Below are positions 25,912 through 37,253 of a stretch of 64,000 bases of DNA, one piece after another. Origin of the DNA: Flammulina velutipes. Its lineage: Eukaryota > Basidiomycota > Agaricomycetes > Agaricales > Physalacriaceae. The notes beneath the pieces were generated by a model. The model was not told the origin of the DNA. It worked only from the letters and a program-made list of their open reading frames with translations, and did no database searches. The DNA lies in assembly GCA_011800155.1 (NCBI GenBank), contig CM022368.1:1674001-1738000 (forward strand), given 5' to 3'. The position numbers and the translations under genes are program-made. Within the stretch, counting starts at the first letter, position 1; each line of letters starts with the position of its first letter.

Positions 25912-26384
25912 GCCAGTGATTTCAAAGCTCAGCACTGCCTGGTCGTTTTTCTTTGCGAGTTTCATGACAACTTCATCTGTGGCGTACGAGGAAGAGCTGG
26001 ATGACGGGGAGGCAGAACGCAGGGCAGTCAGAAGGGCTTCAGAGGAGATGTTGACTGTGATAGTGTTCGACGCGTTGGATTGGATTCGGTATCCACTGAA
26101 TAGTGAGTCTACCTTGACCTGCCTAGTAAGAATACAATGGGACATCGCGACTCTCTTGAACGTAAACACTCACGACCAGACTTGGATGCCGCCTTCATTC
26201 GTGTCGCTGTTGCATATCAGATGCATGTGCGTCTCCGTAAACTTGATTATGCATTTCTTCTGCAGTTTTTCTATGGATTGAATGATCCCTGGAGAGGCTT
26301 CCAGTCGCGTCGAGGTTTCCTTCAAGTCGTGTTTGACGCACGGTGGAATGTAGGGACGTTCTCTATCGACGCTCTGAACCGCAT
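25245..26384 (-). CDS. hus1: Hus1, subunit of the 9-1-1 DNA-damage checkpoint clamp
   Basis: Forms the PCNA-like Rad9-Rad1-Hus1 ring that recruits checkpoint kinases at damaged DNA. Start 26384 gives MRFRASIENVPTFHRIIQSI, matching the family's KFRA start. Further on: IIKFTETHMHLIC, ITVNISSEALLTALRSA, the diagnostic VKVTHDVKIEVLKP with CPEPDV, LPPLQKLRTIVDRM, and the C-terminal FSVNVSIRSFIKFLNSH, VCQDHCLILYV and LTFYIPAILDG. Introns of about 46-55 nt all keep frame, including the last one (47 nt, GTGCGT...GAACAG) that links STTTIAC to VCQDHC. Length is near the usual 280-300 residues. Its 3' part is duplicated at 22022-22544 beyond the NTPase gene. The next upstream genes are two RPA2-type single-strand-binding proteins. 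Confidence 0.94.
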
Positions 26385-26686
26385 CTGAAGACCACGAGTG
26401 TGTTGACAAAGGCCGTTCACCCGTGCATTACTGTTTAACGACGCAACGTTGTGGAGGAAAACAAGAGGGATTCTGTCACGTGCGATCATAATACAACTGG
26501 TAACTTAGTCTCAGTCTGAGTCTCCTCCAGTGCCACAGCTTGCTCGTTGGTCACTCGAAAGCCGGGCCTCCATGGTGAAAACTAACGCGTACTATTTGAA
26601 ATACAATGTATACAAAATTAAAGATACAAAGAAGATTGAAGGATATATCACACCAAAATTACAACAGATACATGAACACATATTCC
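26385..26686 (-). promoter_or_regulatory. hus1 promoter region
   Basis: 302 bp between the RPA2-like stop and the hus1 start on the same strand. AT-rich near 26600-26660; no clear TATA box or other motif. Confidence 0.4.
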
Positions 26687-28237
26687 TCACTTGGTCACAG
26701 CAAAATGTTCCTTGTCAACCGTATCATGGATAAAGCCTTGACGTAGGAGCTCTCCCAACGCTTCTCTAGGGAAAATGAAGTCAAAACCTGAGAGCACACC
26801 ACAAATGCAAAGGCAAATGCTTACTTTATCTCCGATGGTGTGTATTGCAGCCTCGCTAAAGTATTCAAGATGTATGTCCGCGATATCCCCACATTCGAGG
26901 ATTCGGACACGACAGAAACCTCCTCCTCCTCCAAGTTGATCGACGGATATATCGTGCTCTTGCTGCCCTCTTCCTCGGCAAGGAATATCATGATGTCGCG
27001 TTCAGTGTTACTGAGGGTTGCGTACGGATCGAGACGTTTCCTCGCCTTGAGTTTGGAGCCGCGAGACGTTGACGCCACGAGGGTGGGCGAAGAAATTGCC
27101 TTCTTGGGAGATCTCTTGCTCGATGGAGTTGATATAGTTGGAGGGCTTGGATTGCGCCGCCGACGGGGAGTCGGCGTGGAGAATAGCAAAGAAGATGGAT
27201 CATCATCATTCGCCATCATGTCCCCCGAAGCCTCGTTCTCGGAGTCCAGAGTAAGGTCAATCATAACGGTGGGCTCAGACAGCTTGGAAGGTTTGCGCCT
27301 TACGCGGGCGCGTGAAGGAGTAGCCTTGGGAGTTGGTGGCAGCGTTGTAGACTTTGAAGACTCGCGATGTTGTTCTTCAACGGGAGATACAACGACGGGA
27401 TGCGCAATTGGTGGGGCGGAGACGCGTAGAGGGGTGGTGGGTGATAGAGGTGGGGAAGGCATGCGCGTCGGAGAGGGTATAACAGGTGTTTCTTCGACAT
27501 CCTGAGCAAAAGCTTCATCCTCTTGAACAATTACAGGTTCGAGTTCCGGCTCTCTCTGCACACGAAGATTAGCTACAACACATTAGAGGTCCATACCGGG
27601 CTTACCATCGCCTTCAAAACTGCAATATGTTCGTATATCGCTTGCAGGGAATGTAGGTATACCGCCAGATAATCCTTCTCTGGACGCAATACGACTTCCG
27701 CGTGCATACTCACAGACCGCTGGTACTTGTTCAAAATTCCCATCGCCACCACGTAAGGGCACTTCTCCAATTCGTCATCACTGTATGAGAATGCATTCAA
27801 GGTCGACACAGCAGTGGCTCGAAATTCATACCTCAAGTCAAGGATGGTCTTCACAAAATCATCTTTTGGATTTTTCCACACCTTGAGCTTCATCTTGCCA
27901 GAGCCATCGTCGAGGAGGTACTCCCATCTATTGGGATACTTTTCGAGACCAATGACTTGAGCGACTAATTTGACCTGAATGATATCTGCATTGATCTTTC
28001 GAATTTCAAAAACGTTCGGTCGCGAGAACACACCTTGCTTAGTGCGTATCCATCCAACGAGTACGCTTTATGGGTGGTCCCGAACTTCTCTTCGATGTTT
28101 CGCGCCTGGGCGATTGTCAGGCAGCGAACAGAGTCAGTCGCAGTCGCGAAACGATACTAAGCGATGCAGAGATTAACTCAGACTTTGCAACAAACAGCCT
28201 GTTAACTTACATTCTGGGTACCAGGCGAGTCCGACAT
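26687..28237 (-). CDS. RPA2/Stn1-type OB-fold protein with winged-helix C-terminus
   Basis: Probably binds single-stranded DNA, as an RPA32 paralogue or a telomeric Stn1. Start 28237 (MSDSPGTQN). Spliced exons give IEEKFGTTHKAYSLDGYALS, then an OB fold: VKLVAQVIGLEKYPNRWEYL, LDDGSGKMKLKVWK, CPYVVAMGILNKY. A Ser/Pro/Thr-rich linker of over 100 residues contains VMIDLTLDSENE, which looks like a SUMO-interaction motif. The C-terminus is a winged helix: SNTERDIMIFLAEEEGS, then across a 59-nt intron LQYTPSEIKEALGELLRQGF and a stop at 26687. This mirrors the end of the neighbouring RPA2 (VREALDRLMDDGIIY), supporting an RPA2 relationship. Stn1 has the same first OB fold but usually two winged helices; only one is visible here. 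Fold secure; RPA2 paralogue versus Stn1 undecided. Confidence 0.78.
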
Positions 28238-28423
28238 TCCAAGAGCCAGCCCGGAGAGCTGTATGATGGTACAGACGGAACCGAACTTGACACAAACAAA
28301 TACACACCGTCCACTTGGGATGTATCTTATCTCAACTAGTACTATAACGCGAGATTTAAAGTACAACGTTCATATATAAATACAGCACTAAACTAGCCAT
28401 ATGTAGGATCAGGATATAGAGCA

Positions 28424-29579
28424 TCATCGGGAAACTTTGAAGGTTGATTCGTCCAAAGTCGTGTAGATTATACCATCGTCCATGAGACGATCCAAAGCTT
28501 CACTAATAACATTGTTAATGCTGCTATGCGCAGAGCGACGATAGTAGTACATACCTGACTTTGTTAGCCCCGTTGTCTGCCGCGTCCATACCAATGCTGA
28601 CCGCGATCGTACCTACGTTTGTTCCCGGACTGTCATCATCCTGTGCGAGCATGAATTCAAGTATTTTTCGCTCCAGATGAGGAAGGGTGGCCCATTTCTT
28701 GTTGTTGGCGGTCAATGACGCCGCGCTTGCGCTGCTCCCACCGGATGCCTTGGCGCTGGGACCAGTTTGCTCCTTCAGTTTACTAGAAGGCTAGAAATGA
28801 TTGAGCTTCCTGGTAGCTCACATCAACGAGCGAACATACAGATCCGTGTTCAGTCTGCAGCGTGACTGCGATACATTCCAGGAAATGGAAATCAATTTCG
28901 TGGCAGTTGTTCTTGTTGATAGCTGGGCGAATGGCCAAGTTGGTATTGACGTAACGTTTGGTGCCAAATGTTTTGAGCTGGCCAGTGACGCGGACAAACA
29001 TGCCTTCCCTAGGAAGCAAACGTGAGTAGGGAACACAAGAGTAAAGAGAAACTTCACACACTCGATGCCGCCCCATTTAAGAAGATCCTCATCGTTGGCA
29101 GAATCATTCCAATGCCGTACTTCGTAGGATCCCGTGCCGTCCTCGACGTAGTATGTCGTTGTTGTAGCCGTCTTTTGTATGTGATGAACTTGGGCCACGA
29201 CAGTAACCTATCGAATACATCAATGAAGGATGGGAGAAACGCGACGCGACGCGTACATGTCCAACAGTCGCGTCGTCCAGAATCCAATCTGCATCACTGT
29301 GCGGCTGGTCGCATTTTTTCAGCTGGGCAATGGTCATCGGCCTCAGAGCCTGAGCAGCTTCATTTTTCTGCCAAAAGTGAGCAGCGAGCCTGGAAATCGC
29401 AAGTCGACGGACCTTGGAAGCGTTGCTGGGACTGCCATTATTGCTGCCCAAAGGAGAGCTGTTACCGTCTTGGACGAAGCCTCCTCTGCTAGTCGAATTT
29501 TCATAGTAGTTATCTGATTCAAAGGTATTCAGCGCTGTGCAGTCCGACGACGAGAGACGCGCTTACTTTGACTTGACAT
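28424..29579 (-). CDS. RFA2: Replication protein A 32-kDa subunit (RPA2/Rfa2)
   Basis: Middle subunit of the heterotrimeric ssDNA-binding complex used in replication, repair and checkpoint signalling. Start 29579; the first exon is 13 nt (MSSQ plus one base), spliced to a Ser/Gly/Asn-rich N-terminus (YYENSTSRGGFVQDGN) like the phospho-regulated tail of the family. The OB fold follows: RPMTIAQLKKCDQ, VTVVAQVHHIQKTATTTTYY, VEDGTGSYEVRHW, EGMFVRVTGQLKTFGTKRYV, IDFHFLECIAVTLQTEHG. A linker leads to a winged helix (ATLPHLERKILEFMLAQ ... EALDRLMDDGIIYTTLDEST) that in other organisms binds repair proteins. Stop at 28424. It starts only 48 bp from the start codon of COA8 on the other strand. Very secure. 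Confidence 0.94.
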
Positions 29580-29627
29580 GGTGGTAAGAATGAGCGCGTT
29601 GTTTGGTGATGTTTGCTTGTCCCGCCG
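29580..29627. promoter_or_regulatory. 48-bp divergent start-codon spacer, rpa2/coa8
   Basis: Only 48 bp separate the start codons of rpa2 (minus, 29579) and coa8 (plus, 29628). The 5' UTRs must therefore overlap or be extremely short, or each promoter lies within the other gene. Two out-of-frame ATGs (29590, 29609) precede the coa8 start. Confidence 0.7.
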
Positions 29628-30186
29628 ATGCTTGCACTCCTGCTCCGATCACGGTCTGCTCGCGCGCTGCACTCGTCGGCGCCGCGCAACCATCTTGTCG
29701 GTGCGCCACATCCAATATCGCATATTCGACCAGTTCTCTACGACGATGTCCCGCCACCGCCACCTCCGTCGTTGCTGCAACATCCGTACTCGCTAGCCGA
29801 GTTCGACCCAGAGCCGCCAGTGGGATCAGGCCAGTATGACGTCCAGTGGAAACTCCAGAGACAGCAACTGGATGACTTGGACCAGAACTTCTGGCTAGAC
29901 GTGTGTGGCGCCTTTTCGAATATAAAATGGAAACTGATAGACAACATAGAGCAATATTCGCTTTGAAAATGGCAAGCAGGCCGTCTTGGCGAGCCTGCCC
30001 GAATCGGCTTCTCCTCTGGACAAGGAGGATGCTCTCTCCGAGTTTTACAAGCAGTGGGTCATGCAGGAAAAATCCCGCACGGATGATTATACGCAGGAGT
30101 GGCGCACAAGGAACATACTTTGCATTCAATTAGCTGTCCGCGCACATTTGGCGAAGCTGGCCAAGATGATTACTTTTAATCAGTGA
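29628..30186 (+). CDS. coa8: COA8/APOPT1-like mitochondrial protein (cytochrome c oxidase assembly)
   Basis: Exons 29628-29900 and 29950-30186 give 169 residues. The start MLALLLRSRSARALHSSAP is an arginine-rich mitochondrial presequence. The body has the family pattern: HLVGAPHPISHIRPVLYDDV, then LDQNFWLDSNIRFENGKQAV joined across a 49-nt intron, ALSEFYKQWV, YTQEWRTRNILCIQLAVRAH. In animals COA8 protects complex IV assembly under oxidative stress; fungal members are little studied. The stop is 40 bp from the convergent NUP133 stop, so the 3' UTRs probably overlap. Confidence 0.86.
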
Positions 30187-30226
30187 ACAGCAAATGGATA
30201 CACATATGCAATACATAAGAGAAATT

Positions 30227-33200
30227 CTACGATTCCTCAACTCCTTGTACATCATTCTCCGCCAACACCTTCACCTTGTCGTAGACGTCGTCCAAAATCA
30301 ACTCCCCTAGCCTATCCGCCTCAAACATATAATCTGCAAGAATAGCCTGCGCATCATCTGGCGTCTTCCCTGGCCATCGAGAAGTGATTTCCTCCATGGT
30401 GGGAAGCTGTAGCGCCACAGATGGGTCCGCTTCGTAGTCCGCCATGTCATAACGCTCCGATATCATGGACTCGAAGACGACATAGAGCGCGGTGTTGCGG
30501 AACCTATCGTTAAGTTCGCTGTCAGGAACTCGACCTGTTCTCTGTATCTTTTCCCAGCTAGATGGGACATGAAAAGGTGAATGGACATGGTAGGAAAGGA
30601 CTCACTCATCATGGATATATACACGCCGCCACACAGAACGAATTGCCGACGTTTTTCGAGCATCGGGTATGTGCTATCAAAGATCAGTCTCAGCGTGAAG
30701 ATACACAATGAGGAATAAATTACACGATCGCGGAGCAGAAGCCTGAGTGCGTAGGCGTAATGGTCGGGTGTTGTATTGTTGTCCTTCAAAGAGAGAACAT
30801 CCACCGCATCTTCGAGAGCTAGTACTCTCCCTTGCAATAGATTTCGTACGAAATCTTTGAAAACCTACATACTCAACTTTAATTCGAATGACAGGTCCTA
30901 TGAATCGTGACCTCACCAAGGTGAGTGCTGGTCTATCAGCTAGCCCGGCAGCCTCGGCTTTAACGACAGCATCAGTTTGAGTCTCCAGCGACTGTCTACC
31001 GCGTAGATGTTCGAGGAGATTGTTGAAGCCTGCACGAAGTTCGTTGTGAATGCTAACAAAGTCTAGGTCGTCGTGGAACGCTGTGTGGCAATAAGAGTCA
31101 GACTCGAACTTGCATAGGTTGTATGTCGCTGAGACTCACTGTCCATCATATCATCGGACGTAGGCCCCTCGTTGGTTTCAAAAATGTGAGCCAACTGCGC
31201 CAACTTGCCCACACTGAGCATGAACTATGCAAAGTTCATATCAAATCCATTGCACAATTGGGAGACTCACCTGTTTTGACGCTAGGTTCACTGTTTGTTC
31301 TGATTCCCGCTGCAAAGACTTCGCCGCGTTCTCATAGCGTTGTAGGCCCAATTCATGTATCCATGAAATTGACGTGTTGGGCGTGTCTGCAAAGAATTTG
31401 TCCATATAACCGATATGCGCCTCGTCTTGAGCGAATAGTACGCGCAATTCTCCTGAACCTATTTTAGAAAGAAGCGAGGGAGGAGAAACAAATGTGGTTC
31501 ACCATGTTTGATGTACCAGGCGTATAACTCCTTAGCAAATGACTCCTGGTATAGCTCGAGGTATAGTTGGATCCTATGGAGATGAGGATTGCTCTCGGGA
31601 GGGTAGACAGATTCCCGGTTACAAAGTGCGGCCAGGCTACTGAAGTCAGCATACCGCTCGGCCAAAGTGAACGCAGTTCCTGAATGTCCATTCCTCCCTA
31701 TACAAGCGTAAGAAGAAAGTTATGCCCTTTGACAGGACTACATACTCAATGTCTCCAAGACGTTGGGCCGTATTGCATCAAATTTCATTGAGACGTTTTC
31801 ATGCTCTTGTATGAGTTGTTGGCTTGCGTCTTCGTCTTGGGAAGCGCTACGGCCATAGTTAGGCTCATTATGTAGATCATCAAATCGTGGCACACCTTGC
31901 AAGCCAACTGAGCCTTTCGTGTAGAGATGCGAACAGTCTTGTCGCCAGATCAGGCAGTTGTGCCTTCAAATCAGCGTCGTAGTCCGAAATCGACGGTGAC
32001 TCAACCAAAGCTGTCGTGTTGTCGAACAGTGTCTGCACGACGTCGATAACGGCGGGATCGCACGTCCAGGGGTTCACCATAGGTAGAGAGATTCCATAAA
32101 CACCCTTGTTGTAGTCCCGATAATCAGACGCAGCGTTGAGGACAGACTATAAGAGAATACCTTCAGTAGGATAACGGGGAGAAACTAGGAATGACCGACC
32201 AGCGTAACTCTGTTCGCTTCGGCCACAAATTCGTTTTTGGCATTTCTCACAGTAGTAGCAAGGCCTCTATCCACCGTTTCAGGGAGCCTGCCGATGATTT
32301 GTGCCAGGTCAGCCACCCTAAGTTTGAAAAACGCTCTGATCACATCTTCGTGGTGGCTTTCATTGATATCGTTCATGTACGAAAATATAGCCTCGTGAAG
32401 AATGCTATAGTCTTGTCCAGTGCTGTAAAACGTTTTAGATCGATTGACCGAAGTAAAGAGCTATGTACCTCAAGAGGTCATTGTGCTGAAGCCAAAGCTG
32501 ATGAGCTGCATAAAGTTTTTCAGCATCGACTGCTAATTTTTGCCGGCACGTTTGCGATATCTGTCAAGCATCAGCAGATGTATCGAGATATGGCTGAATT
32601 ATGTTTACCTTTCCCAACACACCATTGTCGTTGATGAAATGGATGAGGAAACTCAGCCTTTCCTTTCGAGTGGTCATCTGGGCGTGTAGATCGTTGTTAC
32701 GCAGTATAAGCAGTGAATCAGATTCCAGAACAGACTGGCTGATCTGTATTGCTCCTTGCATAAGGCTTTTCTCGTCGACCTCTGGTGGGAAAGTGAAAGT
32801 TAGAGGGTTCTACGGTAAGAAGTGTTCAATGACTGGGAATCTGATATTCATGGGGATGCTTACTGAGGGGATAGGTCCATACATGATAGCCTGTGTCATG
32901 ATAGATTTGATCAAATCGACTTTTCCAGTCCTGCCTCCGTCGTTAGAATGTTTCAACATACATACACACATCACTCACTCTGGATCCAAACCGCGCAAAT
33001 TTGTTATGTCGATATGTGCTTTCAACATAGTAGATGAAGTAAGGACAAGGAGCGCGTTGTCTGCATGCATAATTCCGACGCCCAATGTACGGTCGGTGGA
33101 GGACTTCAGCTCGAGTCGTTCTTTGTACTCGGACTCTGCGCAACGTCAGTGTGAGCGTAAAAGAAGTCGAGGCTTCACATACTATACGCCACCAAGGCAA

Positions 33201-34779
33201 CTACATCTCCGAATTGCACACTGACTATGTCGCCATCGAGAATGAGTTGAATGCGAGGATGCATTGGTGCTCCGGAGGAAGATGTCTGTTGTTTTCTCAG
33301 TATCTTGAAATCCCTTTGGAAAGGAAGATTATTACGCTCTGATATGGGACGTGCTGAGCGTCTTTGACTTCAAATGAGTCGCTGAAGGCCTGGAGGCGCG
33401 TAATGGCATAGAAACGCCTGGTGGTACTGGCTGAACCATAATGTGAATCGTCTGCGCCAGCGTATGATACCAAGACCACCAATTGTGCGGACCTGCCCCG
33501 CGTTCTGAGCAGCGATTCAGGAAAATGAGATGAGATAGACATACCCATCAACAGCTACATCCAGGAGCTCCAAGTCGAACTTGGCGTCGTCAGTCTCTGT
33601 GGCGTTCAAGACATGTCGGAGGTTGACTATAATTTGACGAGAAACGTCTATATCCATCAGAAGATCTTCCCAACCTTCAGCTTTAAGCTCCCATTTTTGT
33701 ATACGCGTATCGACCAAGGCCCATATATCTTTGCCGTCATCTGCAGTTGTGCGGCCAACGGTCACTGCATTGACATTTCCGGGCTCGGATACTTTTGAGG
33801 AGGAGCTCGAGGACGAGAAGAAAGACGTGTATATTCGTGTGAGGGACAGTGAAGATGTTGGTCGTGCAAATGCATGGGTAGTTAACTGGAGTTTTCCACC
33901 TAGTGGGACTAGCATCAGACGATACAGAGTTCCCGATGATGTTGACGCGATGAATGTTTGAGCCTGCGTTGTGTTAGCGAAATAGAGTAGAGGATGCATG
34001 AGGACGGACATCAACGCGTATTAAATTCGTCACGTATTCATCTGAAGAAAGCGGAAGCGCCGAGGTCGAGAAATGTTCGCCTCCTGCCAGGCCTATACTG
34101 ATGCTGTCCCAAAGGCGAATATGCCCAGATGGAGAGACCAAAACAAGGCCAGGTTCCCGGGACACGCTGTACGGAATGAGACCGTAGAGCGGGGCAGATG
34201 TTTGGTCGTAGTCCCTTGGGCAGCCAAAGATATAGCAGGTAGGTATTCCTTTGACGGCCTCAACGTCCCGCATGAATAAAAAATCATCAGTTGTGGTATA
34301 TGGACATACCTGTGAATGTTGCCACACAAAACATGTATCTGCAGACGCCACCAACGCGAAACCAGTGTTGATGTCAATGCCTCCGGTGTATGCCCCTCCG
34401 TAAAAGTCTAGTGGCAGTTATAGTGATTGTAGATTTGTGAGTAACAGAACGCACCAGCATTTCTGAGGACCTGCATAACCTCGACAGGCAAATCGGAGTA
34501 GAAGTTGACCGCAAGTTGGTCCGACTTTGCAAAATACAAGGATGTGGATGGGGCTGGAGTTATCCTGTCAGACGCAATCGAGCGCTGTTCGTCGTCGTCG
34601 ACGTCCATGACTGAAGACAATACTGACGCGCGCGATCCTTCGAGCACCGAGATGTCTGACGCGTTCATTGGCGTTCCCAGGCGGCTGTTCGACACGAATG
34701 CACTTTGCTGCGGAGACGTGGGACCGTGGCGCAGTCGTCTTGAGCGACGCGGAGCCGGGGATGCAGAGAACGTCGCCAT
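30227..34779 (-). CDS. nup133: Nucleoporin Nup133 (Y-complex)
   Basis: Scaffold subunit of the nuclear pore Nup107-160 complex. Start at 34779 (MATFSASPAPRRSRRLRHG); a Ser-rich disordered N-terminus with an acidic patch precedes a beta-propeller region: YGLIPYSVSREPGLVLVSPS, HIRLWDS, AQTFIASTSSGTLYRLMLVP, and DIWALVDTRIQKWEL. The C-terminal half is alpha-helical, including AERYADFSSLAALCNR and YLELYQESFAKELYAWYIKHG, the hallmark Nup133 segment. It ends with DVYDKVKVLAEND at 30227. The gene has many 45-60-nt introns; I did not fix every junction. It lies tail to tail with coa8 and head to head with sqt1. Confidence 0.85.
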
Positions 34780-34995
34780 CGTCGTCGTCGTCGTTGAGCT
34801 TGGATTGAGTGCTTGTGTAAGCACACTAAATTTCGTAATCTAATCTTATCTCGCTCGCCATCCCATCCAAAGTTTTCATCAGCTCTTCATCAGTCACCAC
34901 TGAGTCAGCCCTCTCTCGGAGCCTCGCCTGTGCTTTATAATTGCTTGGAATCTATATAAACCTCCTTTGCGACACCCGACGCGCATATTTCAAAA
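34780..34995. promoter_or_regulatory. Divergent promoter nup133/sqt1 with TATA box
   Basis: 216 bp between start codons. On the plus strand TATATAAA at 34953-34960 lies about 36 bp before the sqt1 ATG, so the leader of that mRNA must be very short if this box is used. Confidence 0.5.
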
Positions 34996-36449
34996 ATGGC
35001 ATCTGCCCAGCACCACGAAGAGGACATTGATGACAGCGAGGAACATTTTATCTCTCCGGACGATGTTCTTGCAGAAGTCCCCGACGATGGCGACACCCCC
35101 ATGGACGACGACGACGAAGCTGGTGACGACGTCGGCGACCTACCTTCAGCTTCCGGCTCGGGGGAGGACAACTCTGTGCAAGGATTCCAGGGCCACGCCG
35201 CGTCTGTCTTCACCGTCACCGCACATCCGACCGAACACTATGCAGCATCTGGAGGCGAGGATGATTTTGGCTACATCTGGGATATTGTCGATGGAGAGGT
35301 TATCGTCAAGTTGACGGGCCACACAGACAGTGTCACTTGCACGGCATGGAGTCATGACGGACAGCTCATTGCCACCGGTGGTATGGACGGCAAAGTCAGA
35401 GTGTGGCGGAGAGTGGGAACGCAGGATTATCGCACTTGGGAATTTCTGACAGAACTACAAGGACCTGACGAAGTCATGGTAAGTAATCTAGCCGATCAGT
35501 ATTTTCGATGCTCAATAGATCTAGTTCTTGCGATGGCATCCAAAGGGGAACGTCCTCCTTGCTGGATCCAACGATTCGACCTTATGGCTGTGGCAACGTA
35601 GGTTATCGCGCCGATGCGTAACTGTATGCTGATTGTTCGATAGTACCTTCTGGCACGACGATGCAGGTGTTCGCCGGCCACACAGGCGCGGTTCAGTGTG
35701 GTGAATTCACACCAGACGGTAGGTTTCATGCACCACTAATCGAACATCGATCTCATCTACGTCTTCTTAGGCAAAAGAATAGTTTCCGCGTGTGCAGACG
35801 GCACACTAATATATTGGGACCCCCGATCGTCCACGCCAGTTTTCAAACTCACTGCGGACGATGCGCGATTTAGCCTGGACGGAATAACTGCGATTGGTGT
35901 CAATGCTGCATCTACTTTACTTGTTGTCGGCGGAGCAGCAGGTGGTCTGCGCCTTGTTAGCTTGAGCAAGGGCGAAGTCATCTCAGCATTAGGCGGTCAC
36001 ACCGAGGGCGAGAGTATAGAGGCTGTACAATTCTTGAACTTTGCTGGCGCCGACAACGCTGGCGCAGGCATAGTGGCCACGGGTGCCACAGATGGGAAAA
36101 TCTGCATTTGGGATCTCTCAACTATGCGTATCCGGACGACATTCCGACATACGGTAAGTATTTCTCGATGTCAGGAGAGTAGCTTGCTTAACAGTTCATG
36201 TAGGATGCAGTGACCACATTACTAGCAGTACCACCTCCAAAAGGCCATCTATTGGTATCCGCTTCCGCAGACAGCACGCTACGCACCTGGGATGTGAGGA
36301 CTGGTACTCTTGTGCGCGAACACAAAGGTCACCAAGGCCCTGTATTGGGAGCCTCTCTAGGATTAGAGGGCAGCGTTGTCATCAGTGCCGGAGATGATGG
36401 CGTCTGTCTCGTTTTCACGACGGAGGAGGCTGAAGAACCTCAGCAGTAG
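34996..36449 (+). CDS. sqt1: Sqt1/AAMP-type WD40 protein (Rpl10 chaperone)
   Basis: In yeast Sqt1 is a dedicated chaperone of ribosomal protein uL16/Rpl10; AAMP is the animal homologue. A very acidic N-terminus (about 60 residues, DDSEEHF, MDDDDEAGDDVGD) precedes WD repeats: FQGHAASVFTVTAHP, DDFGYIWDIVDGEV, LTGHTDSVTCTAWSHDGQLI, FLRWHPKGNVLLAGSNDSTL, FAGHTGAVQCGEFTPDG, GKICIWDLSTMRIRTTFRH, DSTLRTWDVRTGTLVREHKG and DDGVCLVFT. Introns at about 35480-35527 and three more restore the frame. Order and spacing match Sqt1/AAMP. Ends 24 bp from the stop of the convergent SAP gene. Confidence 0.88.
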
Positions 36450-36473
36450 ACTCGATTGAATTATCTAATATCT

Positions 36474-37253
36474 CTATTTGAGGCTCGCTTTGAAGGAAGC
36501 CCATGCACTCGAAAGTGAGTTGGAAACATCGCGAGGATACGGTACGTTGAGACTTTCTGCTGCATCGTCCCAGAAACCTCCTTGCCCCGGTTGTCTGGGA
36601 GCCTCAGAATCAGAGGTTGGGTCGCTCAAGTCTTCCGCCGGAAGGGTACTCAAGACGGGACCGCCTCCATGATGAGTTGCAGCGCCAGCAACAACGAGAA
36701 TCTTGGGAGGCTCCACTAACGGCTCAGGCTCCGATACATGTGGGGTTGAAGATGTCCAGAAGTCGGGGACGTAGGGCTACACGAATATTGATGAGAACCG
36801 TATGAGGTGCATGCATGGAGTGAACGTACAATCTGGATCGGCCGCGGTGGGAGATCATAGTTCGCATCTGGCAATTGAAGATTCATGAAACCATCAGGAG
36901 GAAGTTGGTGAAATTCATGGGCAGGAGGCACTCCGGGAACGTCGCCTAAAACAGACGCGCTTTCTGCGGTAGGTGCTGACACGCTAGCTGATATCGAGAT
37001 GCTCTTTTCGTGTTCTTGAAGGCGCGAAATAAGAATGTTTTTCTTCCCTACGCTAAGCCTAGATTGATAAAGGTGACAGTATCCAAGAAAAAGGAATAAC
37101 TAACGAGGATAGACCGCGGGCACGAGCTTCTTTTTTGAGGTCGGATACGGTGTGTTTTTCCCATGTTCTGGACAGCGTTGCTGGAGAGACGAATGTCCGG
37201 CGCTGCGCCTGGGCGGCGACGGCGACGAACTTGCTTTGGGCCCGCGACAACAT
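36474..37253 (-). CDS. Mitochondrial SAP-domain protein (Aim34-like)
   Basis: Start 37253 gives MLSRAQSKFVAVAAQAQRR and RTFVSPATLSRTW, a basic amphipathic mitochondrial leader. It is followed at about residues 40-70 by a SAP motif, SDLKKEARARGLSS joined over a roughly 50-nt intron to VGKKNILISRLQEHE. SAP motifs bind DNA or RNA. The remaining part is Pro/Ser-rich (LPPRPIQI, GGGPVLSTLP, PGQGGFWDDAAESLN) and ends WASFKASLK. Size and layout resemble yeast Aim34, a mitochondrial protein of unknown function; assignment to that family is tentative. Confidence 0.68.

Noticed and set aside
26840..27505. 221-codon plus-strand open frame
   Set aside because: Antisense to the low-complexity linker of the RPA2-like gene; no recognisable motif.
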